From positions 496,001 through 560,000 of the forward strand of contig NZ_JACYMM010000003.1 of assembly GCF_020858115.1 (NCBI RefSeq): DNA of 64,000 bases. Reading direction: 5' to 3'. The notes beneath the pieces were generated by a model, which was not told where the DNA came from, searched no databases, and was given only the letters and a program-made list of their open reading frames with translations. The stretch is from Janthinobacterium sp. FW305-129 (GTDB taxonomy: Bacteria; Pseudomonadota; Gammaproteobacteria; Burkholderiales; Burkholderiaceae_D). This document shows, in pieces, positions 44,944-51,800 of this stretch (position 1 is the stretch's first letter; each line of letters starts with the position of its first letter). Position numbers and translations under genes: made by a program.

Positions 44944-46185
44944 TCAGGCTTTCAGCATGCCGTCGATGGCGGCGCGCAGCAGACGGCCCGCTTCGGCAAT
45001 CTGTTCGTCCGAGACGATCAGGGCCGGCGCCAGGCGCACCACGTCCATGCCGGCGATCAGCACCATCAAGCCTTGCGCTTCGGCCGCTTTCTGGATGTCT
45101 TTCGCGCGGCCCTTCCAGGCATCGCTGACGACCAGGCCCAGCAGCAAACCGCTGCCGCGCACCACGGAGAACACTTGCGGGTAATCCGTGATCAAGCCTT
45201 GCAGCATGGCGATGGTGTTGACGCTGGCTTCCTTGACGCGCGCCAGGAATGCCGGCGTGTTGATCGTCTCCAGCACGGTCAGGGCCACGGTGGCGGCCAG
45301 CGGGTTGCCGCCGTAGGTGGTGCCATGGGTGCCGACGGCCAGGGTTTGCGCCAGTTCGTTGGTGGTCAGCATGGCGCCGATCGGGTAGCCGTTGCCCAGC
45401 GCCTTGGCGGCCGTCAGGATGTCCGGCGTGACGCCATAGCCCATGTAGGCAAACAACGCGCCAGTGCGGCCCATGCCGCTCTGGACTTCGTCGAAAATCA
45501 GCAGCGCGCCCGTCTTGTCGCACAGGGCGCGCAGCTCCTTGAGGAATTCCGGATTACCCGGCACCACGCCGCCTTCGCCCTGTACCGGCTCGACGATCAC
45601 GGCGCACACGTCATCGCCGATGGCGGCGCGCGCCGCTTCGATGTCGTTGTAGGCGATATGGTCGATCGACGGCGGCAGCGGCTCGAAGCCTTCCGTGTAC
45701 TTGGCCTGGCCGCCGACGGAGACGGTAAACAGGGTGCGGCCGTGGAAGGAGCTGAAGCACGAGATGATGCGCGACTTGTGCGCGCCGAACTTGGTGTGCG
45801 CGTACTTGCGTGCCAGTTTCAGGGCCGCTTCGTTGGCTTCCGCGCCCGAGTTGCAGAAGAAGGCGCGGTCGGCGAAGGTCGCTTCCGTCAGGGCCAGCGC
45901 CAGGCGCAGCACGGGCTCGTTGGTGTAGCCGTTGCCCAAATGCCACAAATTATTGATTTGCTTGGTCAGCACGTCGACCAGGGCCGGATAGCAGTGGCCC
46001 AGGCTGTTGACGGCGATGCCGGAGGTGAAATCGAGGTAATGCTTGCCCGACTGGTCCCACAGGTCCAGTCCGGAACCGCGCACGGGCACCATGGCTGCAG
46101 GGGCGTAGGTAGGAACGAGGACCTGGTCAAAGGTTTCCCGGGTGACTGGACGAGCCGTTACGGTCGAATCAAGCTTGGCATTCAT
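44944..46185 (-). CDS. astC: Succinylornithine/acetylornithine transaminase
   Basis: 413 residues, class-III PLP aminotransferase. PLP lysine in [14 protein letters not shown], aldehyde-binding [16 protein letters not shown] and [12 protein letters not shown]. It removes the delta-amino group of N2-succinylornithine with 2-oxoglutarate (third AST step). Family members also act on acetylornithine (ArgD), but the position at the head of the AST cluster fixes its role here. The start follows a GGGGAAATG region; upstream lie two ArgR-like sites. Confidence 0.95.
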   Translation of the reverse strand: MNAKLDSTVTARPVTRETFDQVLVPTYAPAAMVPVRGSGLDLWDQSGKHYLDFTSGIAVNSLGHCYPALVDVLTKQINNLWHLGNGYTNEPVLRLALALTEATFADRAFFCNSGAEANEAALKLARKYAHTKFGAHKSRIISCFSSFHGRTLFTVSVGGQAKYTEGFEPLPPSIDHIAYNDIEAARAAIGDDVCAVIVEPVQGEGGVVPGNPEFLKELRALCDKTGALLIFDEVQSGMGRTGALFAYMGYGVTPDILTAAKALGNGYPIGAMLTTNELAQTLAVGTHGTTYGGNPLAATVALTVLETINTPAFLARVKEASVNTIAMLQGLITDYPQVFSVVRGSGLLLGLVVSDAWKGRAKDIQKAAEAQGLMVLIAGMDVVRLAPALIVSDEQIAEAGRLLRAAIDGMLKA

Positions 46186-46244
46186 AGCATTTCCCCATCA
46201 ATATGTTAGGTACTCCGCAGCTACGACAGCTACGTGTGTACTGC

Positions 46245-46309
46245 ATTATAAAAAGCGGGATGCTAAAACTCTTTTGAATCTGCGACAAGGATTTTCACAA
46301 TTCATCACA
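46245..46309 (-). promoter_or_regulatory. astC promoter with tandem ArgR-type operator
   Basis: Read on the minus strand: TGTGAT-N8-AA (46309-46294) and, 22 bases on, TGTCGC-N8-AA-N5 (46287-46267). The second fits the half-site consensus reported for Pseudomonas ArgR (TGTCGC-N8-AA-N5) exactly, and the first matches TGT and AA. A perfect TATAAT follows at 46250-46245 with no good -35, as expected for an activator-dependent promoter. Confidence 0.65.
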
Positions 46310-46326
46310 GCTCAATGCGCCAGACG

Positions 46327-47271
46327 TCAGGCCGGCGGCATCAGCTTTCTTTGCCGCTCTTCGCGCGGCGTATTGCCAAACAAGGCGCCAAACGCCGTGG
46401 AAAAGTGCGAGCCGGAGGAAAAGCCGCACATCAGGCCCACTTGCACGATGGAATAATGTGTATCAAGCAACAATTGCCGTGAGCGCTGCAGGCGCAGCTC
46501 CAGGTAGTAGCGCGACGGCAGGCTGCCCAGGTATTGCTTGAACAGCCGCTCCAGCTGGCGCCGCGACAGGCCCACCAGGCTGGCGATGTCGTCGGTCGAC
46601 AGCGGTTCCTCGATATTGGCTTCCATCAAGGTCACCGCTTCGGACAGTTTCGGCTGCAGCACGCCGAAGCGCGCCTGCAGGGCCACGCGCTGGCGCTCTT
46701 CCTTGCCGCGCACCTTGTCCACGCACAGCGCTTCCTTGACGAGCGCCTGCACGTCGGCGCCAAAGATGGTCTCGATCAGGGTCAGCGAAAAGTCGATGCT
46801 GGCCGCGCCGCCGCAGCAGGTGATGTGGGGGCCGTCGATGTCGAACAGGTGCGGCGTCAGGATGGCCCGTTCCGCCTTCGCTTCCGCATCGGCATACAGG
46901 GCCCATGGCAAGGCGATGCGCACGCCATCCATGACGCCCGCGTCGGCCAGCCACAGCACGGCCGCGCCCACGCCGCCCCAGAACGGCGCCGAACGGCAGC
47001 GCTCGATCACGGCCCGGCACAGCTCGGCGCGCAGCGGCGCCTGCGTTTCATCGGCCACCAGCAGCGCAATATGCCAGTTGCCGCCCTGCGCGGCCACCTG
47101 TTCCGGCGTGCGCACGTCCAATTGCAGGGCATCGGGCCCCAGCGCCCGCGCGCACAGGCGCAGCGGCTGCACCAGGCCAGCCCAGGTGATCGACTCGGCA
47201 TCGCCGGCATGCACCAGCAGCAAACGCAGCGGTTTGTCGAGGCCGATACGGGAAAGATTAGCGAAGGACAT
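46327..47271 (-). CDS. AraC-family transcriptional regulator with GATase1-like domain (ArgR of the pseudomonad type)
   Basis: 314 residues from ATG 47271; the start is uncertain because no ribosome site is visible (a GTG at 47307 is in frame). N-terminal DJ-1/PfpI-like domain (LRLLLVHAGDAESITWAGLVQPL to CCGGAASIDFSLTLIETIFG) and a C-terminal AraC double helix-turn-helix (LSTDDIASLVGLSRRQLERLFKQYLG; YSIVQVGLMCGFSSGSHFSTAFGALFGNTPREER). This is the architecture of P. aeruginosa ArgR, which activates aru and gdhB genes in response to arginine. It lies immediately upstream of astC in the same direction, with matching operator sites between them. Not the hexameric ArgR of E. coli. Confidence 0.85.
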   Translation of the reverse strand: MSFANLSRIGLDKPLRLLLVHAGDAESITWAGLVQPLRLCARALGPDALQLDVRTPEQVAAQGGNWHIALLVADETQAPLRAELCRAVIERCRSAPFWGGVGAAVLWLADAGVMDGVRIALPWALYADAEAKAERAILTPHLFDIDGPHITCCGGAASIDFSLTLIETIFGADVQALVKEALCVDKVRGKEERQRVALQARFGVLQPKLSEAVTLMEANIEEPLSTDDIASLVGLSRRQLERLFKQYLGSLPSRYYLELRLQRSRQLLLDTHYSIVQVGLMCGFSSGSHFSTAFGALFGNTPREERQRKLMPPA

Positions 47272-47390
47272 CGGCGGGGGCGGGATCGGGGCAAGGGCTG
47301 AGTTGCTCACATGATACCGGACTTCCGCCCCATCCAGCCCCTGCCGCGACAACCCGCCGGGACGCGGCGGAAAAAAGCGGGGCGGAAGGA

Positions 47391-47396
47391 TATAAT
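47391..47396 (+). promoter_or_regulatory. -10 element of the MarR gene, leaderless-type spacing
   Basis: A perfect TATAAT ends seven bases before ATG 47404, so transcription would begin at or next to the start codon. No convincing -35 is visible and no ribosome site lies at a usable distance (AGGA is about 13 bases away and overlaps the -10). Confidence 0.5.
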
Positions 47397-47403
47397 CACA
47401 CCC

Positions 47404-47838
47404 ATGGGTGAACGATATTTAAAAAGTATCCGGCTGCTGGCCGAATGCATGCAAGGCTTCGAGCGGTTTTCTAGCGACTTCGTGCGCCAGTACGGCTTGA
47501 CGCATGCGCAATTCGACATCATTGCCACGCTCGGCAACACTTGCGGCATGTCCTACAAGGAACTGGGCCAGAAAACCCTGATTACCAAGGGTACGTTGAC
47601 GGGCGTGGTGGACCGGCTGGAACAAAAGGGGCTGGTGATACGCGAACGTTGTCCACGCGACAAGCGTTCCTATTACGTGCGCCTGAGCTGCGAAGGGGAA
47701 CAGGTGTTCCATGACGTGTTCCCAAAGCTGACACAACAGGGCCAGCGCCTGTTCGACGGCTATACCGAAGACGATTTCATGCGTCTCGAAAGCACCCTGG
47801 CGGGCTTGAAACACGCCATCGCCAACGGCCACGGCTGA
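47404..47838 (+). CDS. MarR family transcriptional regulator
   Basis: 144 residues from ATG 47404. Winged helix-turn-helix of the MarR type: TLGNTCGMSYKELGQKTLITKGTLTGVVDRLEQKGLVIRERCPRDKRSYYVRLS, with the wing arginines typical of the family. The frame is open back to 47311, but that would place the promoter inside the gene. Ligand and targets unknown. The 94-residue gene follows after 45 bases and is probably co-transcribed. Divergent from the ArgR-type gene across a short interval. Confidence 0.88.
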   Translation: MGERYLKSIRLLAECMQGFERFSSDFVRQYGLTHAQFDIIATLGNTCGMSYKELGQKTLITKGTLTGVVDRLEQKGLVIRERCPRDKRSYYVRLSCEGEQVFHDVFPKLTQQGQRLFDGYTEDDFMRLESTLAGLKHAIANGHG

Positions 47839-47883
47839 CCATTCACCAAGCACAGACATTCAAACAAGACAAAGGAAACCAAG

Positions 47884-48168
47884 TTGAAAACCTCACTGCT
47901 CGAAGGCAAAAAGCCTGCTCATTTCGATAAACACATCATCGGCAACCTGCTGCTCAACGCCAGCACGCCGGAACTGGTACGCCAGGAAAAACTGATCATC
48001 GGCGTGCGCAACGAAGACGGCGAAATCTACCGCCTGATCGGCGCCACCAAGCACAACAGCTTCATGAACGCCGTCGAGGAACTGTTCGACCTGGGCTTGA
48101 CGGATGAACTGGAAGACAGCGACGAGCTGGTGGAAGGCTGCGACGCGATCTTCAGCGAAGTTCTGTAG
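47884..48168 (+). CDS. Conserved small protein of unknown function
   Basis: 94 residues starting at TTG 47884, supported by AAAGGA eight bases upstream; there is no earlier ATG in frame. Soluble, with a strongly acidic C-terminal half (LFDLGLTDELEDSDELVEGCDAIFSEVL) and one Cys. I do not recognise a family. It follows a MarR gene on the same strand and precedes a large hairpin and a terminator. Confidence 0.65.
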   Translation: MKTSLLEGKKPAHFDKHIIGNLLLNASTPELVRQEKLIIGVRNEDGEIYRLIGATKHNSFMNAVEELFDLGLTDELEDSDELVEGCDAIFSEVL

Positions 48169-48169
48169 T

Positions 48170-48212
48170 AGCGCTGAACAGGACCTGCTGCGCAGTCGTC
48201 CTGTCCAGCGCT
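48170..48212 (+). repeat. Long hairpin after the 94-residue gene
   Basis: AGCGCTGAACAGGAC (48170-48184) pairs with GTCCTGTCCAGCGCT (48198-48212), 14 of 15 bp, loop 13 bases. It begins two bases after the stop codon, has no T-run, and is followed by a separate terminator. Confidence 0.55.
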
Positions 48213-48230
48213 GTGACGATCGCTGTCGTT

Positions 48231-48268
48231 AAAAAAAGGCATGTCAACAATATAGGCATGCCTTTTTC
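48231..48268. terminator. Intrinsic terminator
   Basis: AAAAAGGCATG (48233-48243) and CATGCCTTTTT (48257-48267) form a perfect 11-bp stem ending in a T-run. Confidence 0.8.
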
Positions 48269-48329
48269 CGTTTACGGGGCTTTACTTGCCTTTTACTCGC
48301 TTGTTTGCGAAAAGATCACGGTTAAAAAG

Positions 48330-48357
48330 TTCCGTACGGAAATATTGCGAGTATAAT
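48330..48357 (+). promoter_or_regulatory. HDOD gene promoter with palindrome
   Basis: A perfect 12-bp palindrome TTCCGTACGGAA (48330-48341) occupies the -35 region. A perfect TATAAT (48352-48357) ends seven bases before ATG 48365, so the mRNA would be leaderless or nearly so. Confidence 0.5.
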
Positions 48358-48364
48358 TTTTTCA

Positions 48365-49213
48365 ATGAACAGACTCGACGCCTTTAAAAGCATCGCCGCA
48401 CAAGCCGCTCGTGGCGAGCTGACCTTTCCTGCCAATGTGGACGCTTCGCTCAAGCTGCAAGAGGCGCTGTCCGATCCCGACTGCCATATCGAGGCCGCCG
48501 CCAAGCTGGTGCAGGCAGACCCGCTGCTGGCGGCGCGCACGGTGGCCATCGCCAATTCGGCGGCGTTCAACCGTTCCGGCAATGAAATCACCAGCGTGCG
48601 CAATGCCGTGCAGCGGCTCGGCGTGCGCACCCTGCAATCGGTGGTGGCATCGCTGATCGTGCGCCAGCTGGGCAGCACCATCACCGATCCCGCGCTGCAG
48701 GCGAAGGCCAACCAGCTGTGGGAGCATACGGCCCACGTGGCGGCCCTGTCGCAGGTACTGGCCCGCCGCGTCACCAAGGTGGATCCCGATACGGCCCTGT
48801 TTGCCGGCATCATGCATGAAGTGGGCGGCTTTTATCTGCTGTCGCGCGCGGCCGAATTCCCCGGCATCCTCGACGGCGAACCGCAGGACTGGGTCGAACA
48901 TGGCGAACAAGCCATCGGCCATGGCGTCCTGACCAAACTGAAGGTGCCGGAAGCGGTAATGGGCGCCATCGATGCGCTGTGGGAAGGCTTGCGCGCCATT
49001 CCGCCCGAATCGCTGGGCGACACCCTGCTGCTGGCGAATGACCTGGCGCCCGTCTCGTCCCCGCTCAACGAAAGCCCGGCCGCCATCGCCGTGCGGGCCG
49101 CCCGCGCCGCGCGCAGCATCGATTGCCTGATCGGCGACGATGCGACCTTGTCAAGCATCATGGAAGAATCGGATGATGAAGTGCAGTCGCTGCTGAAGGT
49201 GCTCGTGCACTAG
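48365..49213 (+). CDS. HDOD domain protein
   Basis: 282 residues, one HDOD domain (about residues 15-210), a degenerate relative of the HD phosphohydrolases found in signalling proteins. Motifs seen: NSAAFNRSGNEITSVRNAVQRLGVRTLQSV and LFAGIMHEVGGFYLLSRA. The HD metal dyad is replaced (HEVGG), so catalysis is unlikely. HDOD proteins often take part in stress, motility or second-messenger networks. The start has no Shine-Dalgarno and lies seven bases from a -10 box. The stop overlaps a small reading frame on the other strand. Confidence 0.87.
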   Translation: MNRLDAFKSIAAQAARGELTFPANVDASLKLQEALSDPDCHIEAAAKLVQADPLLAARTVAIANSAAFNRSGNEITSVRNAVQRLGVRTLQSVVASLIVRQLGSTITDPALQAKANQLWEHTAHVAALSQVLARRVTKVDPDTALFAGIMHEVGGFYLLSRAAEFPGILDGEPQDWVEHGEQAIGHGVLTKLKVPEAVMGAIDALWEGLRAIPPESLGDTLLLANDLAPVSSPLNESPAAIAVRAARAARSIDCLIGDDATLSSIMEESDDEVQSLLKVLVH

Positions 49214-49374
49214 CCTGCAGGCTTCTTGGCCGCTGGCGGCGGTGCCGCCGGCTTGACCGTTTCGACGATCAGCACATGCTTGTCCATGGCCTGCGTTCCC
49301 TGCTTTTGCTGGGCGACCTGCGTGGCGACCGCCCTGGTACTCAACAGCGGTTTCGGATGGCGTGGCATGAACAT
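49210..49374 (-). CDS. Possible small protein (54 residues)
   Basis: A short minus-strand frame starting MFMPRHPKPLLSTRAVATQV and ending in a Pro/Ala/Lys tail (KPAAPPPAAKKPAG). Its stop overlaps the HDOD stop by three bases (49210-49212). The ribosome site is weak (AGG eight bases upstream). Codon use is GC-rich and regular, and a terminator oriented on this strand lies upstream at 49453. It may be real; otherwise bases 49214-49570 hold only that terminator. Confidence 0.35.
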   Translation of the reverse strand: MFMPRHPKPLLSTRAVATQVAQQKQGTQAMDKHVLIVETVKPAAPPPAAKKPAG

Positions 49375-49452
49375 GGCGTACCTGCTGGAAGTGGAATGTG
49401 CCCATTTGTGCGGCGATTGTCAGATTATCAAGCCATTTTTTATACGCCAGAC

Positions 49453-49477
49453 AAAAAAAACCCGCTCGAAAGCGGGT
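49453..49477 (-). terminator. Intrinsic terminator downstream of the GST gene
   Basis: ACCCGCT / AGCGGGT stem with CGAA loop; T-run on the minus strand (A-run at 49453-49460). It would end transcripts of the GST gene about 100 bases after its stop. Confidence 0.8.
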
Positions 49478-49570
49478 AAAGTCCAAAGCTAGGGATGTCC
49501 TGAAAGAGACAGCTCTATCTTATGCGGTGCGCCGCGCCGGCTCCGTGCGCTGGCACACTTAGCGCGCAGA

Positions 49571-50197
49571 TTATCCCGGCAACAGTTCCACGTCCGTTTC
49601 CTGCCAGGCGCGCAGTTGCCGCACGCGGGCAAACCACGCCTGGATATGCTGGTACTGCGCCAGCGGCAGCCGCACGGCCTCGCTGTACATCAGCGGCGCG
49701 GCCACGGCGAAATCGGCCAGGGTCAAGGCATCGCCGCAAAGCCAGTCGCGGCGCGCCAGATGCGCGTCCAGCACCACCGCGCATTCATGCAGGTCGCGCT
49801 CGCCACGCGCCTCTTCCAGCGGATCCGCCGGACCATTGCCTGTCATGCCCTTCCAGGCGCGTTCCCAGGCCAGCACGCTGATGGCGGGCGCGAAGTGCTG
49901 CGCGGCCCAGAACAGCCAGCGGTTGACGTCGGCGCGCGCCTGCGGCGCCTGCGGATAAATCGTCTGGCCCGGCACCTGCTCGGCCAGGTATTGCATGATG
50001 GCGCACGATTCCCACAGCAGGAAAGCGCCATCGGCCAGCACGGGCACCTTGCCGTTCGGGTTCAGTTCGAGCAGGCGGCGGCGGTCGTCCGCATTCATCA
50101 GGTCGACTTCGGCCAGTTCCAGCGGCAGACCGAGGTGGATCGCCGTCATCAGGGCACGGCGGGCATTCGAGGACATAGGGTGGTGGTACAGGCGCAT
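49571..50197 (-). CDS. Glutathione S-transferase family protein
   Basis: 208 residues. N-terminal thioredoxin fold starting MRLYHHPMSSNARRAL, with the cis-proline loop NPNGKVPVLADG and the glutathione-binding ESCAIMQYLAE; C-terminal helical domain with ADFAVAAPLMYSE. Probably a cytoplasmic detoxification enzyme of the theta- or zeta-like kind. The preceding gene on this strand is a WYL regulator, and a 17-bp palindrome lies 49-65 bases before its start codon, so it is a likely regulatory target (inference). Confidence 0.87.
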   Translation of the reverse strand: MRLYHHPMSSNARRALMTAIHLGLPLELAEVDLMNADDRRRLLELNPNGKVPVLADGAFLLWESCAIMQYLAEQVPGQTIYPQAPQARADVNRWLFWAAQHFAPAISVLAWERAWKGMTGNGPADPLEEARGERDLHECAVVLDAHLARRDWLCGDALTLADFAVAAPLMYSEAVRLPLAQYQHIQAWFARVRQLRAWQETDVELLPG

Positions 50198-50245
50198 GAT
50201 GGATGGCTCCGGTGAGTGAAGAAGCCACCATCGTAGTTGCCGTCA

Positions 50246-50262
50246 CTGACAATTTTTGTCAG
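50246..50262. promoter_or_regulatory. Perfect palindrome between WYL regulator and GST genes, candidate operator
   Basis: CTGACAATTTTTGTCAG: 7-bp arms around TTT. It lies in the 73-base gap between the WYL gene stop (50271) and the GST start (50197). The position and symmetry fit a dimeric repressor site; the WYL protein is the obvious candidate, but this is inference. Confidence 0.5.
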
Positions 50263-50270
50263 GAGCGAAA

Positions 50271-50981
50271 TCAGGATTCGGGGTCGATATCATGCACCTT
50301 GCGCCAGGCATCGAGCAGCACATGGCGGCGCGTGGGATAGCGCCCCTCATGCTGCTGCACGCTGGCGATGCGGTCGATGCGGAAATGCCGGTAATCGCCG
50401 CGCAGCTCGCACCAGGCGGCCAGCAGACGCTTGCCCTCAAAAAAGGCCAGGGCAAACGGCCACACCGTGCGCGAGGTGGCGCTGCCATGCTCATCCTGAT
50501 AGGCGAGCGTGAGCTTCTGTTCGTAGCGGATCGCCTCGCGCACGGGCTGCACATACCGGTCGGCCGGGTCGGCCGGCTGCGTGCCGTCGGCGGGACGGCC
50601 CAGCGGCACCCACAGGCTGGTCTCGGCCATGCTGTCGCGCAAATCGCGCGGCGAGGCGGCCGCGATCTTGGCCAGGGCATTGCTGGCCGCCTGCGCCAGG
50701 CCCGCATCGCCCTGGCGGCGCACCCAGCGCGCGCCCAGCACCAGCGCTTCCAGTTCATCGGCCCCGAACATCAGCGGCGGCAGGAAGGCGCCGCGGCGCA
50801 GCACGTAGCCGATGCCCGCCTCGCCCTGCAGGGGCGCGCCCAGTTCGGCCAGGGTCTGGATATCGCGGTAAATCGTGCGCTCGGAGACACCCAGCTGCTG
50901 CGCCAGCTGGGCCGCCGTGACGGGCACGCGCTTGGCGCGCATGGCGTCCATCAGCAGGAACAAGCGGCCGCTGCGGCTCAT
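50271..50981 (-). CDS. WYL domain transcriptional regulator (YafY-like)
   Basis: 236 residues from ATG 50981. N-terminal winged helix-turn-helix of the DeoR/HTH_11 type (VTAAQLAQQLGVSERTIYRDIQTLAELGAPLQGEAGIGYVLRRG), then a WYL domain at about residues 130-210 that senses a ligand, often nucleic acid or small molecules. The start overlaps the stop of the upstream secreted-protein gene (ATGA), so the two are translationally coupled. It precedes a GST gene and a palindrome that may be its operator. Confidence 0.87.
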   Translation of the reverse strand: MSRSGRLFLLMDAMRAKRVPVTAAQLAQQLGVSERTIYRDIQTLAELGAPLQGEAGIGYVLRRGAFLPPLMFGADELEALVLGARWVRRQGDAGLAQAASNALAKIAAASPRDLRDSMAETSLWVPLGRPADGTQPADPADRYVQPVREAIRYEQKLTLAYQDEHGSATSRTVWPFALAFFEGKRLLAAWCELRGDYRHFRIDRIASVQQHEGRYPTRRHVLLDAWRKVHDIDPES

Positions 50982-51727
50982 GGGCAGGCCCGCAAAGCCT
51001 GGTCGCCCATGACGAGGGCCGACAGGGCCGGCACGTACAGATAACCGTCGGGCGCCAGGCGCGATGCGCGCGGCCCCTCTTCCACGCCGGCGATACCGTA
51101 GCAGTGCGCCAGGCGGGTTGCGGCCGGCCACCAGTAGACGACGGCCTCCTGGTCAGGAAAGCGCTGGCGCACGCTCTCGGCCTGCGCCGCCACTTGCGGG
51201 AAAGCGCGGTAAAAGGCGGAAGCAATGCCCAGTTCCGCGGCAAACGACGCTTCCTGCGCCGCAGTCTCCGTCAACTGAGCCGCCAGCGCCGCCGTGTCGC
51301 GTTCCAGGTCCTCGGCCGCCACGCCAGCCTCGGCCAGGATGCGGCGCATCTGTGCCGGGCTCGCCTGCGCGCGCAGGAACGCCGATTCCTGCAGCGCCAG
51401 CACGGCGCCGCCGGGGATGCTTTTGTGCCGCGCGGCCGGGAAGACATACAGGGCGCAGCTGCCCGCACACACCGTGTCGATGGCGATATCGAGCCGTAGC
51501 TGGCGCACCAGGCGTCCCAGCTGCATGGCCGCCTGCGGTTCGCCAGCATCGCTATTCACGCGCAACAGCGTCGTACCCGGCGTGGCCAGCTGCCGCAGCG
51601 TGTCCACGTCGCCGCCGGCAATCGGGCCGCGCAGGGCGATGGCGCCGCTGTCCACACGGCTCAATTGCGCGGCACTGGCCAAGGTGCCGATGCCTGCCAT
51701 GATGCCCATCACTATCAAACGCTTCAT
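50978..51727 (-). CDS. Secreted protein resembling COG3904 (ClpP/crotonase-like fold)
   Basis: 249 residues from ATG 51727 (GGTGG seven bases upstream). Signal peptide MKRLIVMGIMAGIGTLASA. The middle resembles the COG3904-type periplasmic fold: LRVNSDAGEPQAAMQLGRLVRQLRLDIAIDTVCAGSCALYVFPAARHKSIPGGAVLALQES, in which Cys-Ala-Gly-Ser-Cys replaces the usual CxSAC. In ClpP-like folds the Ser at this turn would be a nucleophile. C-terminal part contains a Cys pair possibly forming a disulfide. Its stop overlaps the start of the WYL regulator. Assignment to the fold is by motif only. Confidence 0.6.
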   Translation of the reverse strand: MKRLIVMGIMAGIGTLASAAQLSRVDSGAIALRGPIAGGDVDTLRQLATPGTTLLRVNSDAGEPQAAMQLGRLVRQLRLDIAIDTVCAGSCALYVFPAARHKSIPGGAVLALQESAFLRAQASPAQMRRILAEAGVAAEDLERDTAALAAQLTETAAQEASFAAELGIASAFYRAFPQVAAQAESVRQRFPDQEAVVYWWPAATRLAHCYGIAGVEEGPRASRLAPDGYLYVPALSALVMGDQALRACP

Positions 51728-51740
51728 CGTCATCCACCAT

Positions 51741-51772
51741 AAAAAAAACGACCACCGCAAACGGTGATCGTT
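51741..51772 (-). terminator. Intrinsic terminator after secF
   Basis: ACGACCACC (51748-51756) and GGTGATCGT (51763-51771), with one G-T wobble; on the minus strand it ends in eight T. It closes the queA-tgt-yajC-secD-secF transcript. Confidence 0.8.
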
Positions 51773-51800
51773 CTTCATTCGACCTGCAAAAAACCTGCGC

